Assembly: GCA_963847595.1 (NCBI GenBank) | Contig: CAWKAJ010000001.1 | Coordinates: 558,001-622,000 of the forward strand | DNA length: 64,000 nucleotides | Origin: JACWAE01 sp963847595 | GTDB taxonomy: Bacteria > Chloroflexota > Dehalococcoidia > SZUA-161 | Direction of reading: 5' to 3' | The notes under the pieces: generated by a model | What the model saw: the letters and a program-made list of their open reading frames with translations, nothing else | Database searches by the model: none | What the model was told of the DNA's origin: nothing | Made by a program: the position numbers and the translations under genes | Part shown: piece after piece, positions 8,587-16,886 of the stretch | How positions within the stretch are numbered: the stretch's first letter is position 1 | How the letters are laid out: each line of letters starts with the position of its first letter

Positions 8587-9696
8587 CTATCTCAGTATGG
8601 TCCGACGCCCGTTGTACCTTTCAGTATCATACTGCGTCTTCAAATCAACCAACTTCAGCTTTCCCAGTACCTCTTTGAGCGGGACAGCGGTAATTTCACC
8701 ATTTCTGTAGCTGACCATCTTACCGAAATCTTTCTTCACCACCAAATCAACAGCAGCGATGCCGAAATACCTGCCCATTCTTCTATCATAAGCACAAGGA
8801 GCGCCGCCGCGCTGCAGGTGGCTCAACACGATACTCCGCGTTTCCAGCTTGGTAGCATCCTGGATTTCGTTAGCCATAGCCTCGCCAATCCCGCCGAGGG
8901 TCTCATGACCAAAGCTATCCACGCCTTTTCGGGTCACAAACTGGCTGCCTCCCATTGGCTTCGCCCCCTCCGCTACCACGATGATGTCATATCTGTTGCC
9001 CTTTCTCTTGCCCTCCAGAAGCAACTCATTAACCTTCTCGATGGAAAAATCGTATTCAGGGATCAGGATAATATATGCTCCACTGGATTCCCCGCCCTCC
9101 AAAGCCAGCCAGCCAGCGTGTCTCCCCATAGTTTCGACCACAAATATCCTTTTGTGAGAGCCTGCGGTAGTCCTCAGCCTATCGACTTCCTCCGTGATGA
9201 CATTGAGCGCAGTCTCAAATCCCAGCGTGTAATCTGTCCCGGGAAGGTCCTTGTCAATTGTCTTGGGAATGCCTATGACATTCACCCCGTCCTGAGACAG
9301 CTTACAGGCCACACCTAGAGTATCCTCACCTCCGATGGCTATCACAACCTTCAGGTCGAGCTTATCTACATTGTTTAATGCTATCTTCGAGCGATCGTTA
9401 TTAGGGTCGTAAGGGTTTGTTCTCGAAGTTCCCAGCATGGTCCCGCCGTATCTGTCCCAGGTCCTTACCAAGTCCTGGTCCAGGGGCACGGTATACTCTT
9501 TCAAACTAGCCGGGTTTGCAGGATCAGCATAGACCAACCCCTTCCATCCATCCCTGATCCCCAGGACCTCGTACTGAACTCCCCTCTCCTGCTGAAGCCG
9601 CTCATCAAGGGCGCTCTTGACGACCCATTTAATAGCGGGGTTCAGCCCGGCGCAATCTCCCCCACCGGTGAGAATGCCTATCCTGCATTTCTTCAT
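8587..9696 (-). CDS. pfkA: 6-phosphofructokinase, PPi-dependent-type signature
   Basis: Phosphorylates fructose 6-phosphate to the 1,6-bisphosphate. PfkA-family motifs are TGGGDCAGLNPAI near the N-terminus, GGEDT near residues 123-127, the catalytic PKTIDKD near 144-150 and ETMGRHAGW. In ATP-dependent enzymes the two diagnostic positions are glycines (GGDG and PGTIDND in E. coli). Here they are Asp (GGED) and Lys (PKTID), the combination known for pyrophosphate-dependent enzymes, so PPi is the likely phosphoryl donor and the reaction would be reversible. ATG at 9696 is preferred over a TTG one codon earlier, with AAGGTAAG upstream. First gene of the four-gene carbon operon. Confidence 0.9.
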   Translation of the reverse strand: MKKCRIGILTGGGDCAGLNPAIKWVVKSALDERLQQERGVQYEVLGIRDGWKGLVYADPANPASLKEYTVPLDQDLVRTWDRYGGTMLGTSRTNPYDPNNDRSKIALNNVDKLDLKVVIAIGGEDTLGVACKLSQDGVNVIGIPKTIDKDLPGTDYTLGFETALNVITEEVDRLRTTAGSHKRIFVVETMGRHAGWLALEGGESSGAYIILIPEYDFSIEKVNELLLEGKRKGNRYDIIVVAEGAKPMGGSQFVTRKGVDSFGHETLGGIGEAMANEIQDATKLETRSIVLSHLQRGGAPCAYDRRMGRYFGIAAVDLVVKKDFGKMVSYRNGEITAVPLKEVLGKLKLVDLKTQYDTERYNGRRTILR

Positions 9697-9864
9697 CAAA
9701 CTTACCTTATCCTCACTTTAAATATCTTTAGTTGATTATACCGTTACCACATTAACACACTCAGCATCAGATGTACAATAGTCATTTTGGGCACTCGACA
9801 AGGGGAGAAATGGTACTACCAACTCCCCAAACTTTAGTATGGGAAGCTCCTGTGCTTGCGAGTA

Positions 9865-9893
9865 TTGACAAAAGCCCGAAAAAGTGGTATATT
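9865..9893 (+). promoter_or_regulatory. Sigma-70-type promoter of small RNA copy A
   Basis: TTGACA at 9865-9870 and TATATT at 9888-9893 with exactly 17 bases between them. Transcription would start near 9900, at the 5' edge of the conserved RNA structure. The same two hexamers with the same spacing precede copy B on the other strand. Confidence 0.85.
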
Positions 9894-9899
9894 AAAAAA

Positions 9900-10024
9900 T
9901 GTCCTCGGGTGGGCGAACCAGTTAGAAAAGGCCAAATCCGCAAGAGGGAAACGAGTAGGAAACCAAAGGGACCGGGAGGGCGGAAAAGGTCAAGGAAGCT
10001 GGGAAGGTCACCCGAGGTTTTTTT
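9900..10024 (+). ncRNA. Unidentified structured small RNA, copy A (about 125 nt)
   Basis: A free-standing transcript bounded by a near-consensus promoter and a terminator-like end. The outer stem CCTCGGGTG (9903-9911) pairs with CACCCGAGG (10009-10017), followed by a run of T. Inside, CCAGTT pairs with the AGCTGG region and TCCGC pairs with GCGGA. The central segment between about 9945 and 9973 (GGAAACGAGTAGGAAACC and following bases) is almost invariant in copy B at 11943-12066, whereas stem positions differ while staying paired. There is no convincing open frame. The 3' end overlaps the stop codon of the convergent HPRT-fusion gene. I do not recognise the family; it does not look like tmRNA, RNase P RNA, SRP RNA or the E. 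coli 6S sequence. Confidence 0.75.
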
Positions 10025-11462
10025 ATGCGCCTGGCTCAGTGCCAGGCTTTTCTTCGCTCATCAGAGCTATGAAAGGCAGATTGCGGTATTCCTCTTGATA
10101 GTCTAACCCGTAACCTACCAGGAATTCATCGGGAACCTCGAATCCCACATAGGTCAGGGGGACCTCAGCCAGCCGGCGCACTCTCTTATCGAGCAAGGTA
10201 CAAACCGTCAAGCTGGCCGGGTTATGCGCCTTTAGATGGCCGATAACAAAGGTTAACGTCATTCCGGTATCTACAATATCTTCCACCAGCAGGACATGGC
10301 GGCCCTCCAGATTCAGATCTACGTCCTTGGTTACATGCACTGCCCCACCGCTCTCAGCTCCATAGTAGGAAATGGCCATGAAGTCCACATCCGCAGGAAC
10401 CGTAAGGTATCGCATCAGGTCTGCCATGAAGCAGAATACTCCCCGCAATACGCCTACCAGCACCGGGTGGCGTCCTTCGTAGTCACGGGATATCTCTTTG
10501 GCTAGCTGCTGCACCCTTTTCTGTATCTGGGCCGCGCTGAAGAATACCCGCCCCACACCCCGCGTCTTGGTCCCTGCCAGAGGCCCGTGTCCATACTTTG
10601 CAATGAGGCGGTCATAGTCCCGGCGGGCAAGAAGCTTGATATTCGACTCGGGATAAAGCTCCCGCAAGCGGCGCACCTTGCGGTTCTTCTCCCTGGTAAG
10701 CCCCGGCTTTAGAGTCGTCATCTCTATATAAAGGTCCAAGCCCGGCAGATAAAAATCAGGCGTGAACATCTCGCTTCCCTTGCCTTCATCCCACCGCAAC
10801 TGGAATGAGCGGGGCTCATAGAGCCACTCGATCTGGTAGAAATCGAGGAGGCGGGCGAACTCCTCCTCACTAGGATGGGCAAAGGTAGCTGGTTTGATTT
10901 GTGAAGCCAGAGGAGCCGTATGAGATACAACCTTGGCTTCTGATTCCAACAGAGGTTTTTCAATCTCGGCCGAGCGACCTGACTCCAGGACGATAACAGC
11001 CAAGTTTGCTGCAGTGGTAAGGAACATCTCCTCCCTTGAGGTAAACTCGCGGCTGGTGCGGCTATATGCGCGCAGAGTTCCCACTACTTCGCCTTTTATT
11101 TTTAGAGGAACGCTCAGAATAGAGGATATGTGTTCCAACTGGGCCAATTCCTGAAACTGTATCCTGGGGTCGGTGGCCACATCCGGGATTGCCAGTGTCT
11201 TTCCCTCCAGAACGTCGGTGAGACTTCTTTCCGATTCCAGAAAGCCCTTCCTGAGATAGCGTTCGCTGAGGCCTTGCGAGGCAGCATGGACGAGTCTTTT
11301 CCTCTGTGAGTCCAGCAACAATATAGAGCAACCTCGAACCCCCAAAGCCCGGGCCGTAGCCTTCACCAGCAGGCGAAGCTTCTCGCTGGCGGTAAGGCTC
11401 GAGTTAAGCGCCTCCGCAATCTCACTCAAGGCTTTGTTGAAACCAAGAGTCTGTTTGCTCAC
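10023..11462 (-). CDS. GAF domain / nuclease-like domain / hypoxanthine phosphoribosyltransferase fusion
   Basis: A 479-residue three-part protein. Residues 1-165 form a GAF sensor domain. Residues about 198-290 resemble a PD-(D/E)XK-type nuclease fold, with Glu200-201, Asp236 in FTPDFYLP and Glu247 in YIEMTTL followed by a basic helix KNRKVRRLRELYPE; the usual catalytic Lys after the Glu is not in its normal place (EMT instead of ExK), so activity is uncertain. Residues about 305-470 are a purine phosphoribosyltransferase with the PRPP loop VEDIVDTGMTL near 393-403 and a typical HPRT C-terminus. It would salvage hypoxanthine or guanine. The start is GTG with AAAGGA upstream. It is downstream of the 72-residue gene and flanked by two copies of a structured RNA. 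Confidence 0.85.
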   Translation of the reverse strand: MSKQTLGFNKALSEIAEALNSSLTASEKLRLLVKATARALGVRGCSILLLDSQRKRLVHAASQGLSERYLRKGFLESERSLTDVLEGKTLAIPDVATDPRIQFQELAQLEHISSILSVPLKIKGEVVGTLRAYSRTSREFTSREEMFLTTAANLAVIVLESGRSAEIEKPLLESEAKVVSHTAPLASQIKPATFAHPSEEEFARLLDFYQIEWLYEPRSFQLRWDEGKGSEMFTPDFYLPGLDLYIEMTTLKPGLTREKNRKVRRLRELYPESNIKLLARRDYDRLIAKYGHGPLAGTKTRGVGRVFFSAAQIQKRVQQLAKEISRDYEGRHPVLVGVLRGVFCFMADLMRYLTVPADVDFMAISYYGAESGGAVHVTKDVDLNLEGRHVLLVEDIVDTGMTLTFVIGHLKAHNPASLTVCTLLDKRVRRLAEVPLTYVGFEVPDEFLVGYGLDYQEEYRNLPFIALMSEEKPGTEPGA

Positions 11463-11681
11463 CGCGACATCCTTTCGCCAGGCCTTGCCATAATCACCCT
11501 GACTCTTCTCTAGAGTAGATTATTGGAGCCATTATAGGTGAAGGAAAAGCATGAAGCAACCTCGGATGACCAAAAATCATGGCTGCAAAGCAAAAGGAAA
11601 ACTTCACGCAGTGGAAATAGAAGTGATCAAAGCCTTCAGGTGAGCGGCAGATAACAGAATCACAAAGCAGCGACGAAGCCC

Positions 11682-11900
11682 CTAACTAATAGCTTCCTTC
11701 AGCTTCTTAACAAAATCGCGTCGTTTCTGCTCATCGTCCATTATCTGCTGTTTGAGCGCTTTCCAGGCAACAGGACAATCTTTGTACTCAACCCCAACAA
11801 TCTTATGAATAGCCTGGTCGACCTGCCTCTTGTTGCCCGGAGTTACCTCAACCCCGGCCTCGGCCAGAATATCTTTCAAATGGCGAAAATAGCATGACAT
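11682..11900 (-). CDS. Conserved hypothetical protein, 72 residues
   Basis: A small charged helical protein with no membrane segment and a MSCYFRHLKDIL N-terminus. I do not know a function. I recall similar short proteins from anaerobic bacteria and archaea, always unannotated. An SD-like GAGG lies about 10 bases before the ATG. The gene begins 43 bases after the T-run that ends small RNA copy B on the same strand, so copy B could act as a leader for it. The HPRT-fusion gene lies 219 bp downstream in the same direction. Confidence 0.7.
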   Translation of the reverse strand: MSCYFRHLKDILAEAGVEVTPGNKRQVDQAIHKIVGVEYKDCPVAWKALKQQIMDDEQKRRDFVKKLKEAIS

Positions 11901-11942
11901 AGAATGTTAACCTCTAGGAGGAAATTTGAGGCGCTGAAGACA

Positions 11943-12066
11943 TAAAAAGACCTCGAGTGACTTCCCCAGCTTCCGCAGTTTTGTCCGCCCTTCGGTCCCT
12001 TTGGTTTCCTACTCGTTTCCTGTCGCGGAATTGGCCTCTTCTTGCTGGTTCACCCACCCGAGGTTA
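11943..12066 (-). ncRNA. Unidentified structured small RNA, copy B (about 124 nt)
   Basis: Second copy of the RNA seen at 9900-10024, on the opposite strand and about 80% identical. The outer stem is CCTCGGGTG with CACTCGAGG; one G-C of copy A is a G-U here, so pairing is kept. The second stem is CCAGC/GCTGG where copy A has CCAGTT with AAGCTGG, again keeping pairs. The central core is unchanged. The T-run lies at 11948-11944. The 72-residue gene starts 43 bases downstream on the same strand. Confidence 0.75.
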
Positions 12067-12071
12067 CTATT

Positions 12072-12100
12072 AATATACCATTTTTCGTGGCTCTTGTCAA
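12072..12100 (-). promoter_or_regulatory. Sigma-70-type promoter of small RNA copy B
   Basis: Read on the minus strand: TTGACA at 12100-12095 and TATATT at 12077-12072 with a 17-base spacer, identical in hexamers and spacing to the promoter of copy A. Transcription would start near 12066. Confidence 0.85.
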
Positions 12101-12131
12101 GGTCATCGGCAGAGCTTCGTATACGATTTAA

Positions 12132-12196
12132 TTGACACTTTCTTGACCGCTTATACTACTTTCTTGACATCTTTTTGACCTCTATGTTGCTATAAT
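12132..12196 (+). promoter_or_regulatory. Putative kdp promoter region with four TTGAC(A/C) repeats
   Basis: TTGACA/TTGACC occurs four times (12132, 12143, 12164, 12175) before a consensus TATAAT at 12191-12196, about 20 bases ahead of the first kdp reading frame. None of the four gives an ideal 17-base spacer to TATAAT (10 or 21 for the nearest two), so the core promoter probably needs an activator. The repeated hexamer may be the binding site of KdpE, which is encoded at the end of the operon. Confidence 0.5.
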
Positions 12197-12213
12197 GTTG
12201 CGAGGTTATACTT

Positions 12214-12306
12214 ATGAATGACCTGCTCTTTCTGGTGATAGCTGTATTGTTTTCCCTGGCAAGCCTGGGGCTGATATTGGTCTGCCAGCGTTTAATGAGG
12301 CCGTAA
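12214..12306 (+). CDS. 30-residue membrane peptide at head of kdp operon
   Basis: Encodes MNDLLFLVIAVLFSLASLGL and ten more residues: one hydrophobic helix followed by a short basic tail (QRLMRP). The stop codon TAA is immediately followed by the ATG of kdpF, so the two are translationally linked. Similar tiny membrane peptides precede kdpF or kdpA in some other bacteria and have no established role. No strong SD is visible apart from CGAGG about 10 bases upstream. Confidence 0.65.
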   Translation: MNDLLFLVIAVLFSLASLGLILVCQRLMRP

Positions 12307-12399
12307 ATGCATATCCTCTACATTATTTCAGGCGTGATTTCTCTGAGCTTATTAGTCTACCTCATTTTGGCGCTTTTGAAACCTGAGTGGTTGGAATGA
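12307..12399 (+). CDS. kdpF: Potassium-transporting ATPase subunit KdpF
   Basis: A 30-residue single-helix peptide ending KPEWLE, as expected for KdpF, the small stabilising subunit of the Kdp pump. It starts directly after the previous stop and its TGA overlaps the kdpA start in an ATGA junction, fixing both boundaries. The order and coupling match kdpFABC operons. Confidence 0.85.
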   Translation: MHILYIISGVISLSLLVYLILALLKPEWLE

Positions 12400-14132
12400 C
12401 GACTTTCTCTTGGCTTCAACTCGCGCTATATATGTTCGTCCTGCTGCTGCTCGTCAAGCCGCTGGGCTCCTACATGGCGCGTGTTTATCAGGGCGAACGC
12501 ACATTCCTTTCCCCCGTGGTTCGACCTGTCGAGCGCATCGTCTATCGCATCGTAGGCTTACGCCCCGACGAAGAGATGGGCTGGAAGACCTATGCCCTTG
12601 CGCTGATGTTCTTTACTCTTGTGGGTATACTGACGCTGTATGGTCTCGAGCGCCTTCAGTCCGTCCTGCCCCTCAACCCCCAGCACTTGGGAGCGGTCAA
12701 GCCCGGCCTGGCCTTCAACACATCAGTCAGCTTCAATACCAACACCAACTGGCAGAATTACGGTGGTGAGACCACCATGAGCTATCTTACGCAGATGCTC
12801 GGGCTTGCGGTTCATAACTTCCTCTCGGCGGCCGCAGGCATGACGGTACTGGTTGCCCTGGTACGTGGCTTTGTGAGGCACTCGGCCAAGACGCTGGGCA
12901 ATTTCTGGGTTGACATGACGCGAAGCATACTTTACATCCTGCTGCCACTATCATTAATCCTGGCAGTAATTTTAGTTTCACAAGGTGTAGTGCAGACATT
13001 TCACAATTCCCAGCAGGTCGCACTCCTGCAGTCAACACAGGACACTGCCGGACAGACTGTTAGTCAACAAGTGCTAGCACTTGGCCCGGCTGCTTCCCAG
13101 GTCGCCATCAAGATGCTCGGAACGAACGGCGGCGGCTTCTTCAACGTTAACTCGGCGCATCCCTTTGAAAACCCTACTCCCCTCTCTGACTTTCTGGAGA
13201 TGCTGTCCATCCTGCTCATTCCCGCGGCGCTCTGCTACACCTTTGGCAAGATGGTGGGCGACACGCGCAAAGGCTGGGCGATACTTGCTGCCATGACTAT
13301 CATCTTCGTGGCCATGCTGTCTGTAACTGTGTGGGCAGAACAGAGCGGTAATCCGGCTATTACCAGACTTGGCGTTGACCAAACAGCGAGCAACCTGCAG
13401 CCCGGTGGCAATATGGAGGGCAAGGAGGTGCGCTTTGGAATTGCCAACTCAGCTTTATGGGCCACCGCTACAACCGCTGCCTCAAACGGCTCGGTGAATT
13501 CCATGCACGACTCATTTACGCCTCTTGGTGGCTTGGTGCCAATGTGGCTAATGCAGCTAGGGGAAGTGGTTTACGGCGGAGTGGGCTCCGGGCTGTACGG
13601 CATGTTGGCTTTTGTCATAGTCGCGGTGTTCGTAGCCGGGCTGATGATCGGGCGCACTCCTGAATACCTGGGCAAGAAGATTGAAACCTACGAAATGAAG
13701 ATGGCATCCCTGATGGTCCTTATCCCGGTGGCGCTGACGCTGCTGGGCACAGCGATTGCCGTAGCTATCCCGGCAGGTAAGGCAGCCGTGTTTAATCCTG
13801 GTGCACATGGCTTCAGCGAGGTGCTGTACGCCTTCTCTTCGACAAGCAACAACAACGGCAGCGCCTTTGCCGGTCTTGGCTCCAACACCTTCTACAACGT
13901 CACTGAAAGCATAGCTATGTTCTTAGGCCGGTACTTTCTGGCGATTCCGGCACTGGCTATAGCTGGTTCGCTTGTGCGTAAGAAGAAGGTGCCTGTCACA
14001 TCGGGCACGCTTCCCACCCATACGCCGCTCTTTGTCTTCTGGCTTATCGCGGTGGTCATTATTGTCGGGGCGCTTAGTTTCTTCCCTGCCCTCTCTCTCG
14101 GACCAATTGTAGAACATCTGATGTTGAGGTAA
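12396..14132 (+). CDS. kdpA: Potassium-transporting ATPase subunit A
   Basis: The potassium-channel-like subunit of the high-affinity Kdp pump in the cytoplasmic membrane. The 578-residue protein has about ten membrane helices. Selectivity-filter-type segments are NTNWQNYGGE near residue 110 and GTNGGGFFNVNSAHPFENP near 245, with SSTSNNNGSAFAGLG in the C-terminal third. All are typical of KdpA. The ATG at 12396 overlaps the kdpF stop and is preferred to the in-frame GTG nine bases upstream. kdpB follows after 6 bp. Confidence 0.97.
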   Translation: MTTFSWLQLALYMFVLLLLVKPLGSYMARVYQGERTFLSPVVRPVERIVYRIVGLRPDEEMGWKTYALALMFFTLVGILTLYGLERLQSVLPLNPQHLGAVKPGLAFNTSVSFNTNTNWQNYGGETTMSYLTQMLGLAVHNFLSAAAGMTVLVALVRGFVRHSAKTLGNFWVDMTRSILYILLPLSLILAVILVSQGVVQTFHNSQQVALLQSTQDTAGQTVSQQVLALGPAASQVAIKMLGTNGGGFFNVNSAHPFENPTPLSDFLEMLSILLIPAALCYTFGKMVGDTRKGWAILAAMTIIFVAMLSVTVWAEQSGNPAITRLGVDQTASNLQPGGNMEGKEVRFGIANSALWATATTAASNGSVNSMHDSFTPLGGLVPMWLMQLGEVVYGGVGSGLYGMLAFVIVAVFVAGLMIGRTPEYLGKKIETYEMKMASLMVLIPVALTLLGTAIAVAIPAGKAAVFNPGAHGFSEVLYAFSSTSNNNGSAFAGLGSNTFYNVTESIAMFLGRYFLAIPALAIAGSLVRKKKVPVTSGTLPTHTPLFVFWLIAVVIIVGALSFFPALSLGPIVEHLMLR

Positions 14133-14138
14133 CAGCAA

Positions 14139-16271
14139 ATGATGCGTAACCCGCGACTACCTGAAGATGAATCGAAATCAACCGAAGGCATGGCGACTGG
14201 GTATCCCAGAAAGGAACCGCGCCTCGGAAGGCAGGTCTATACTCAGGCAGCTATAGACGCTTTGGCTAAACTCAATCCCCGCTGGATGGTACGCAACCCC
14301 GTTATGTTCGTAACAGAAGTGGGCAGCATACTGACTACTGCCTTATGGGTGCAGGCACTTCTCGGACACGGTGAGGCCAGAGCCGGTTTCATTGGTGGCG
14401 TAGCTCTGTGGCTGTGGCTCTGTGTGCTCTTTGCTAATTTCTCCACGGCGCTGGCCGAGAGTCGGGGCAAAGCTCAGGCGGCCGCCCTGCGCCGAGCACG
14501 GCAGGAAACCCAGGCCAAAAAGCTTAGTCATCCCAAATACGGGGCTCAATATGACCTGGTTTCTTCCAGTGCGCTGCGACAGGAGGACGTGTTCCTTGCG
14601 GAAGCTGGTGATATTATTGCGGCTGATGGCGAGGTGATAGAGGGTATTGCCTCAGTGGATGAGAGCGCTGTCACTGGCGAGAGCGCACCTGTTATTCGTG
14701 AATCGGGAGGAGACCGCAGCGCCGTCACCGGTGGCACACGTGTACTATCCGATTGGTTGATAGTGCGGGTAACAGCCAGTCCCGGCGAGGGGTTCCTCGA
14801 CCGTATCATCAGCCTTGTAGAAGGAGCAAAGCGCCAGAAGACGCCTAACGAAATCGCCCTTAGTATCCTGCTAGCGGCATTTACCATTATCTTCCTCATA
14901 GTCTGCGTCACGTTACTGCCTTATTCGCTGTACAGTGTTGAAGTAAATCATCAGGGCACGACGATCACTATCACTGTGCTGGTGGCACTGCTGGTATGCC
15001 TTATTCCAACCACTATCGGTGGGCTATTGCCAGCCATCGGCATTGCCGGGATAGACCGCCTTATCCGGCGCAACGTGATTGCCTTGTCCGGCCGTGCCGT
15101 AGAAGCGGCTGGAGATGTAGATGTGCTGTTGCTGGATAAAACAGGCACTATCACTCTGGGCAATCGCCAGGCAGTAGAGTTCATACCGGTGGGCATAGTG
15201 AACGAGCGTGAGCTGGCAGAAGCGGCACAGCTTGCTTCTCTGGCTGACGAGACGCCGGAGGGTCGCAGTATAGTTATATTAGCCAAGGAAAGATTTGGGC
15301 TGAGGGGCAGTGCAGGTGGCGACGAACCGCGTGACATGCATTTCATCCCCTTTTCGGCGCAGACGCGCATGAGCGGTGTAGACCTGGATGGACTGAGCAT
15401 CCGTAAAGGCGCCGCTGATGCTATCACGGCTTACATTCAACAACAGGGCAAGCCGGTGCCACCGGAACTGAAGGCCATAGTTGAGGACATTGCTAAAGCC
15501 GGTGGCACGCCCCTGGTGGTAGCACGCAATGGCGAAGCACTGGGTGTGATCCGTCTCAAAGATATTGTCAAAGGTGGAATCAAAGAGCGTTTTGTCAAAA
15601 TGCGAAAGATGGGTATCAAGACAGTGATGATTACCGGAGATAATCCGCTCACAGCAACTGCGATTGCTGCTGAAGCAGGAGTGGACGACTTCCTGGCGGA
15701 GGCCACTCCTGAGACCAAGCTCAAGCTGATTCGCGAGTACCAGGCTGGCGGAAGGCTGGTAGCCATGACCGGCGATGGCACGAACGATGCCCCTGCACTC
15801 GCGCAGGCCGACGTCGCTGTGGCCATGAACACCGGCACACAGCCCGCTCGCGAAGCCGCTAACATGATTGACCTTGAGAGCAATCCGACTAAATTGATTG
15901 ACATCGTGGAGACAGGCAAGCAACTACTGATGACGCGTGGTGCTCTTACCACGTTTTCCATCTCCAACGATGTGTCCAAATATTTTGTCATCATCCCGGC
16001 AGCATTCGCCAGCACTTACCCTGCCTTGAAAGCACTGAACGTAATGCATTTGGCCACGCCGGAAAGCGCCGTCATGTCAGCCGTAATATTCAATGCACTG
16101 ATCATTATCGCGCTCATACCCCTGGCCCTGCGCGGTGTGCCCTACCGTCCGGTTGGGGCGGCAAGACTGCTGCGTAACAACCTTTTAGTCTATGGGGTAG
16201 GAGGATTAATCGTGCCATTTATCGGCATCAAATTGATAGACATGATTCTGGTGGCTCTGAGGTTGACATAG
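14139..16271 (+). CDS. kdpB: Potassium-transporting ATPase ATP-binding subunit B
   Basis: P-type ATPase subunit that powers potassium uptake. Motifs in order are the actuator VTGESAPV, the membrane segment with LIPTTIGGLL, the phosphorylation site DKTGTITLGNRQA, the nucleotide-binding domain, ITGDNPLTA and MTGDGTNDAPALAQADVAVAMN. The 710-residue length is slightly above the usual 680-690 because of a polar N-terminal extension of about 25 residues. Two ATG codons are adjacent at the start; the first is taken. kdpC follows 24 bp downstream with its own AGGAGG. Confidence 0.97.
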   Translation: MMRNPRLPEDESKSTEGMATGYPRKEPRLGRQVYTQAAIDALAKLNPRWMVRNPVMFVTEVGSILTTALWVQALLGHGEARAGFIGGVALWLWLCVLFANFSTALAESRGKAQAAALRRARQETQAKKLSHPKYGAQYDLVSSSALRQEDVFLAEAGDIIAADGEVIEGIASVDESAVTGESAPVIRESGGDRSAVTGGTRVLSDWLIVRVTASPGEGFLDRIISLVEGAKRQKTPNEIALSILLAAFTIIFLIVCVTLLPYSLYSVEVNHQGTTITITVLVALLVCLIPTTIGGLLPAIGIAGIDRLIRRNVIALSGRAVEAAGDVDVLLLDKTGTITLGNRQAVEFIPVGIVNERELAEAAQLASLADETPEGRSIVILAKERFGLRGSAGGDEPRDMHFIPFSAQTRMSGVDLDGLSIRKGAADAITAYIQQQGKPVPPELKAIVEDIAKAGGTPLVVARNGEALGVIRLKDIVKGGIKERFVKMRKMGIKTVMITGDNPLTATAIAAEAGVDDFLAEATPETKLKLIREYQAGGRLVAMTGDGTNDAPALAQADVAVAMNTGTQPAREAANMIDLESNPTKLIDIVETGKQLLMTRGALTTFSISNDVSKYFVIIPAAFASTYPALKALNVMHLATPESAVMSAVIFNALIIIALIPLALRGVPYRPVGAARLLRNNLLVYGVGGLIVPFIGIKLIDMILVALRLT

Positions 16272-16295
16272 TTCATGACATAGGAGGTAGGCTCT

Positions 16296-16868
16296 GTGCT
16301 GCGACAGCTTAGAATCGGCATAATATTTCTGGTCCTGTTCACCGTGCTCACAGGCATAATTTATCCTTTGGTCGTGACCGGCATTGCTCAGACCGCGTTT
16401 CCTCATCAGGCTAACGGAAGTCTGATTACAAATAATGGAACGGCTGTTGGCTCCGAACTCATAGGTCAGCCCTTCAGCGACCCCCGATATTTCTGGGGCA
16501 GGCTCTCGGCGACTGCGCCGTTCCCATATAATGCCTCAGCCTCCTCTGGCTCGAACTACGGACCGCTTAACCCTGCACTGACAGAAGAAATTCAAGCACG
16601 AATAGATGCACTGAAAGCCGTCGACCCTGCGAACACTCAACCGATTCCTGTGGACTTGGTGACCTCCTCAGCAAGTGGCCTTGACCCGGACATCAGCGTC
16701 GCGGCGGCGCTCTATCAAGTCCCTCGTGTGGCGCGATACCGCGGGCTGACTGAGCAACAAGTCCATAGCCTCGTGGATCGCTTCACCGAAGGCCGCCAGC
16801 TCGGCATCTTAGGTGAGCCGAGAGTAAATGTCTTGAAGCTCAACCTGGCGCTGGATGAACTGAAATAG
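16296..16868 (+). CDS. kdpC: Potassium-transporting ATPase subunit C
   Basis: The single-span accessory subunit that assists ATP binding in the Kdp complex. 190 residues: an N-terminal membrane helix (about 7-29), then the external or soluble part with GQPFSDPRYFWGRLSAT, PYNASASSGSNYGPLNP and VPVDLVTSSASGLDPDIS, all family signatures. GTG start at 16296, 8 bases after AGGAGG. Confidence 0.96.
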   Translation: MLRQLRIGIIFLVLFTVLTGIIYPLVVTGIAQTAFPHQANGSLITNNGTAVGSELIGQPFSDPRYFWGRLSATAPFPYNASASSGSNYGPLNPALTEEIQARIDALKAVDPANTQPIPVDLVTSSASGLDPDISVAAALYQVPRVARYRGLTEQQVHSLVDRFTEGRQLGILGEPRVNVLKLNLALDELK

Positions 16869-16886
16869 GTTGTCTAGTAACAAGGG

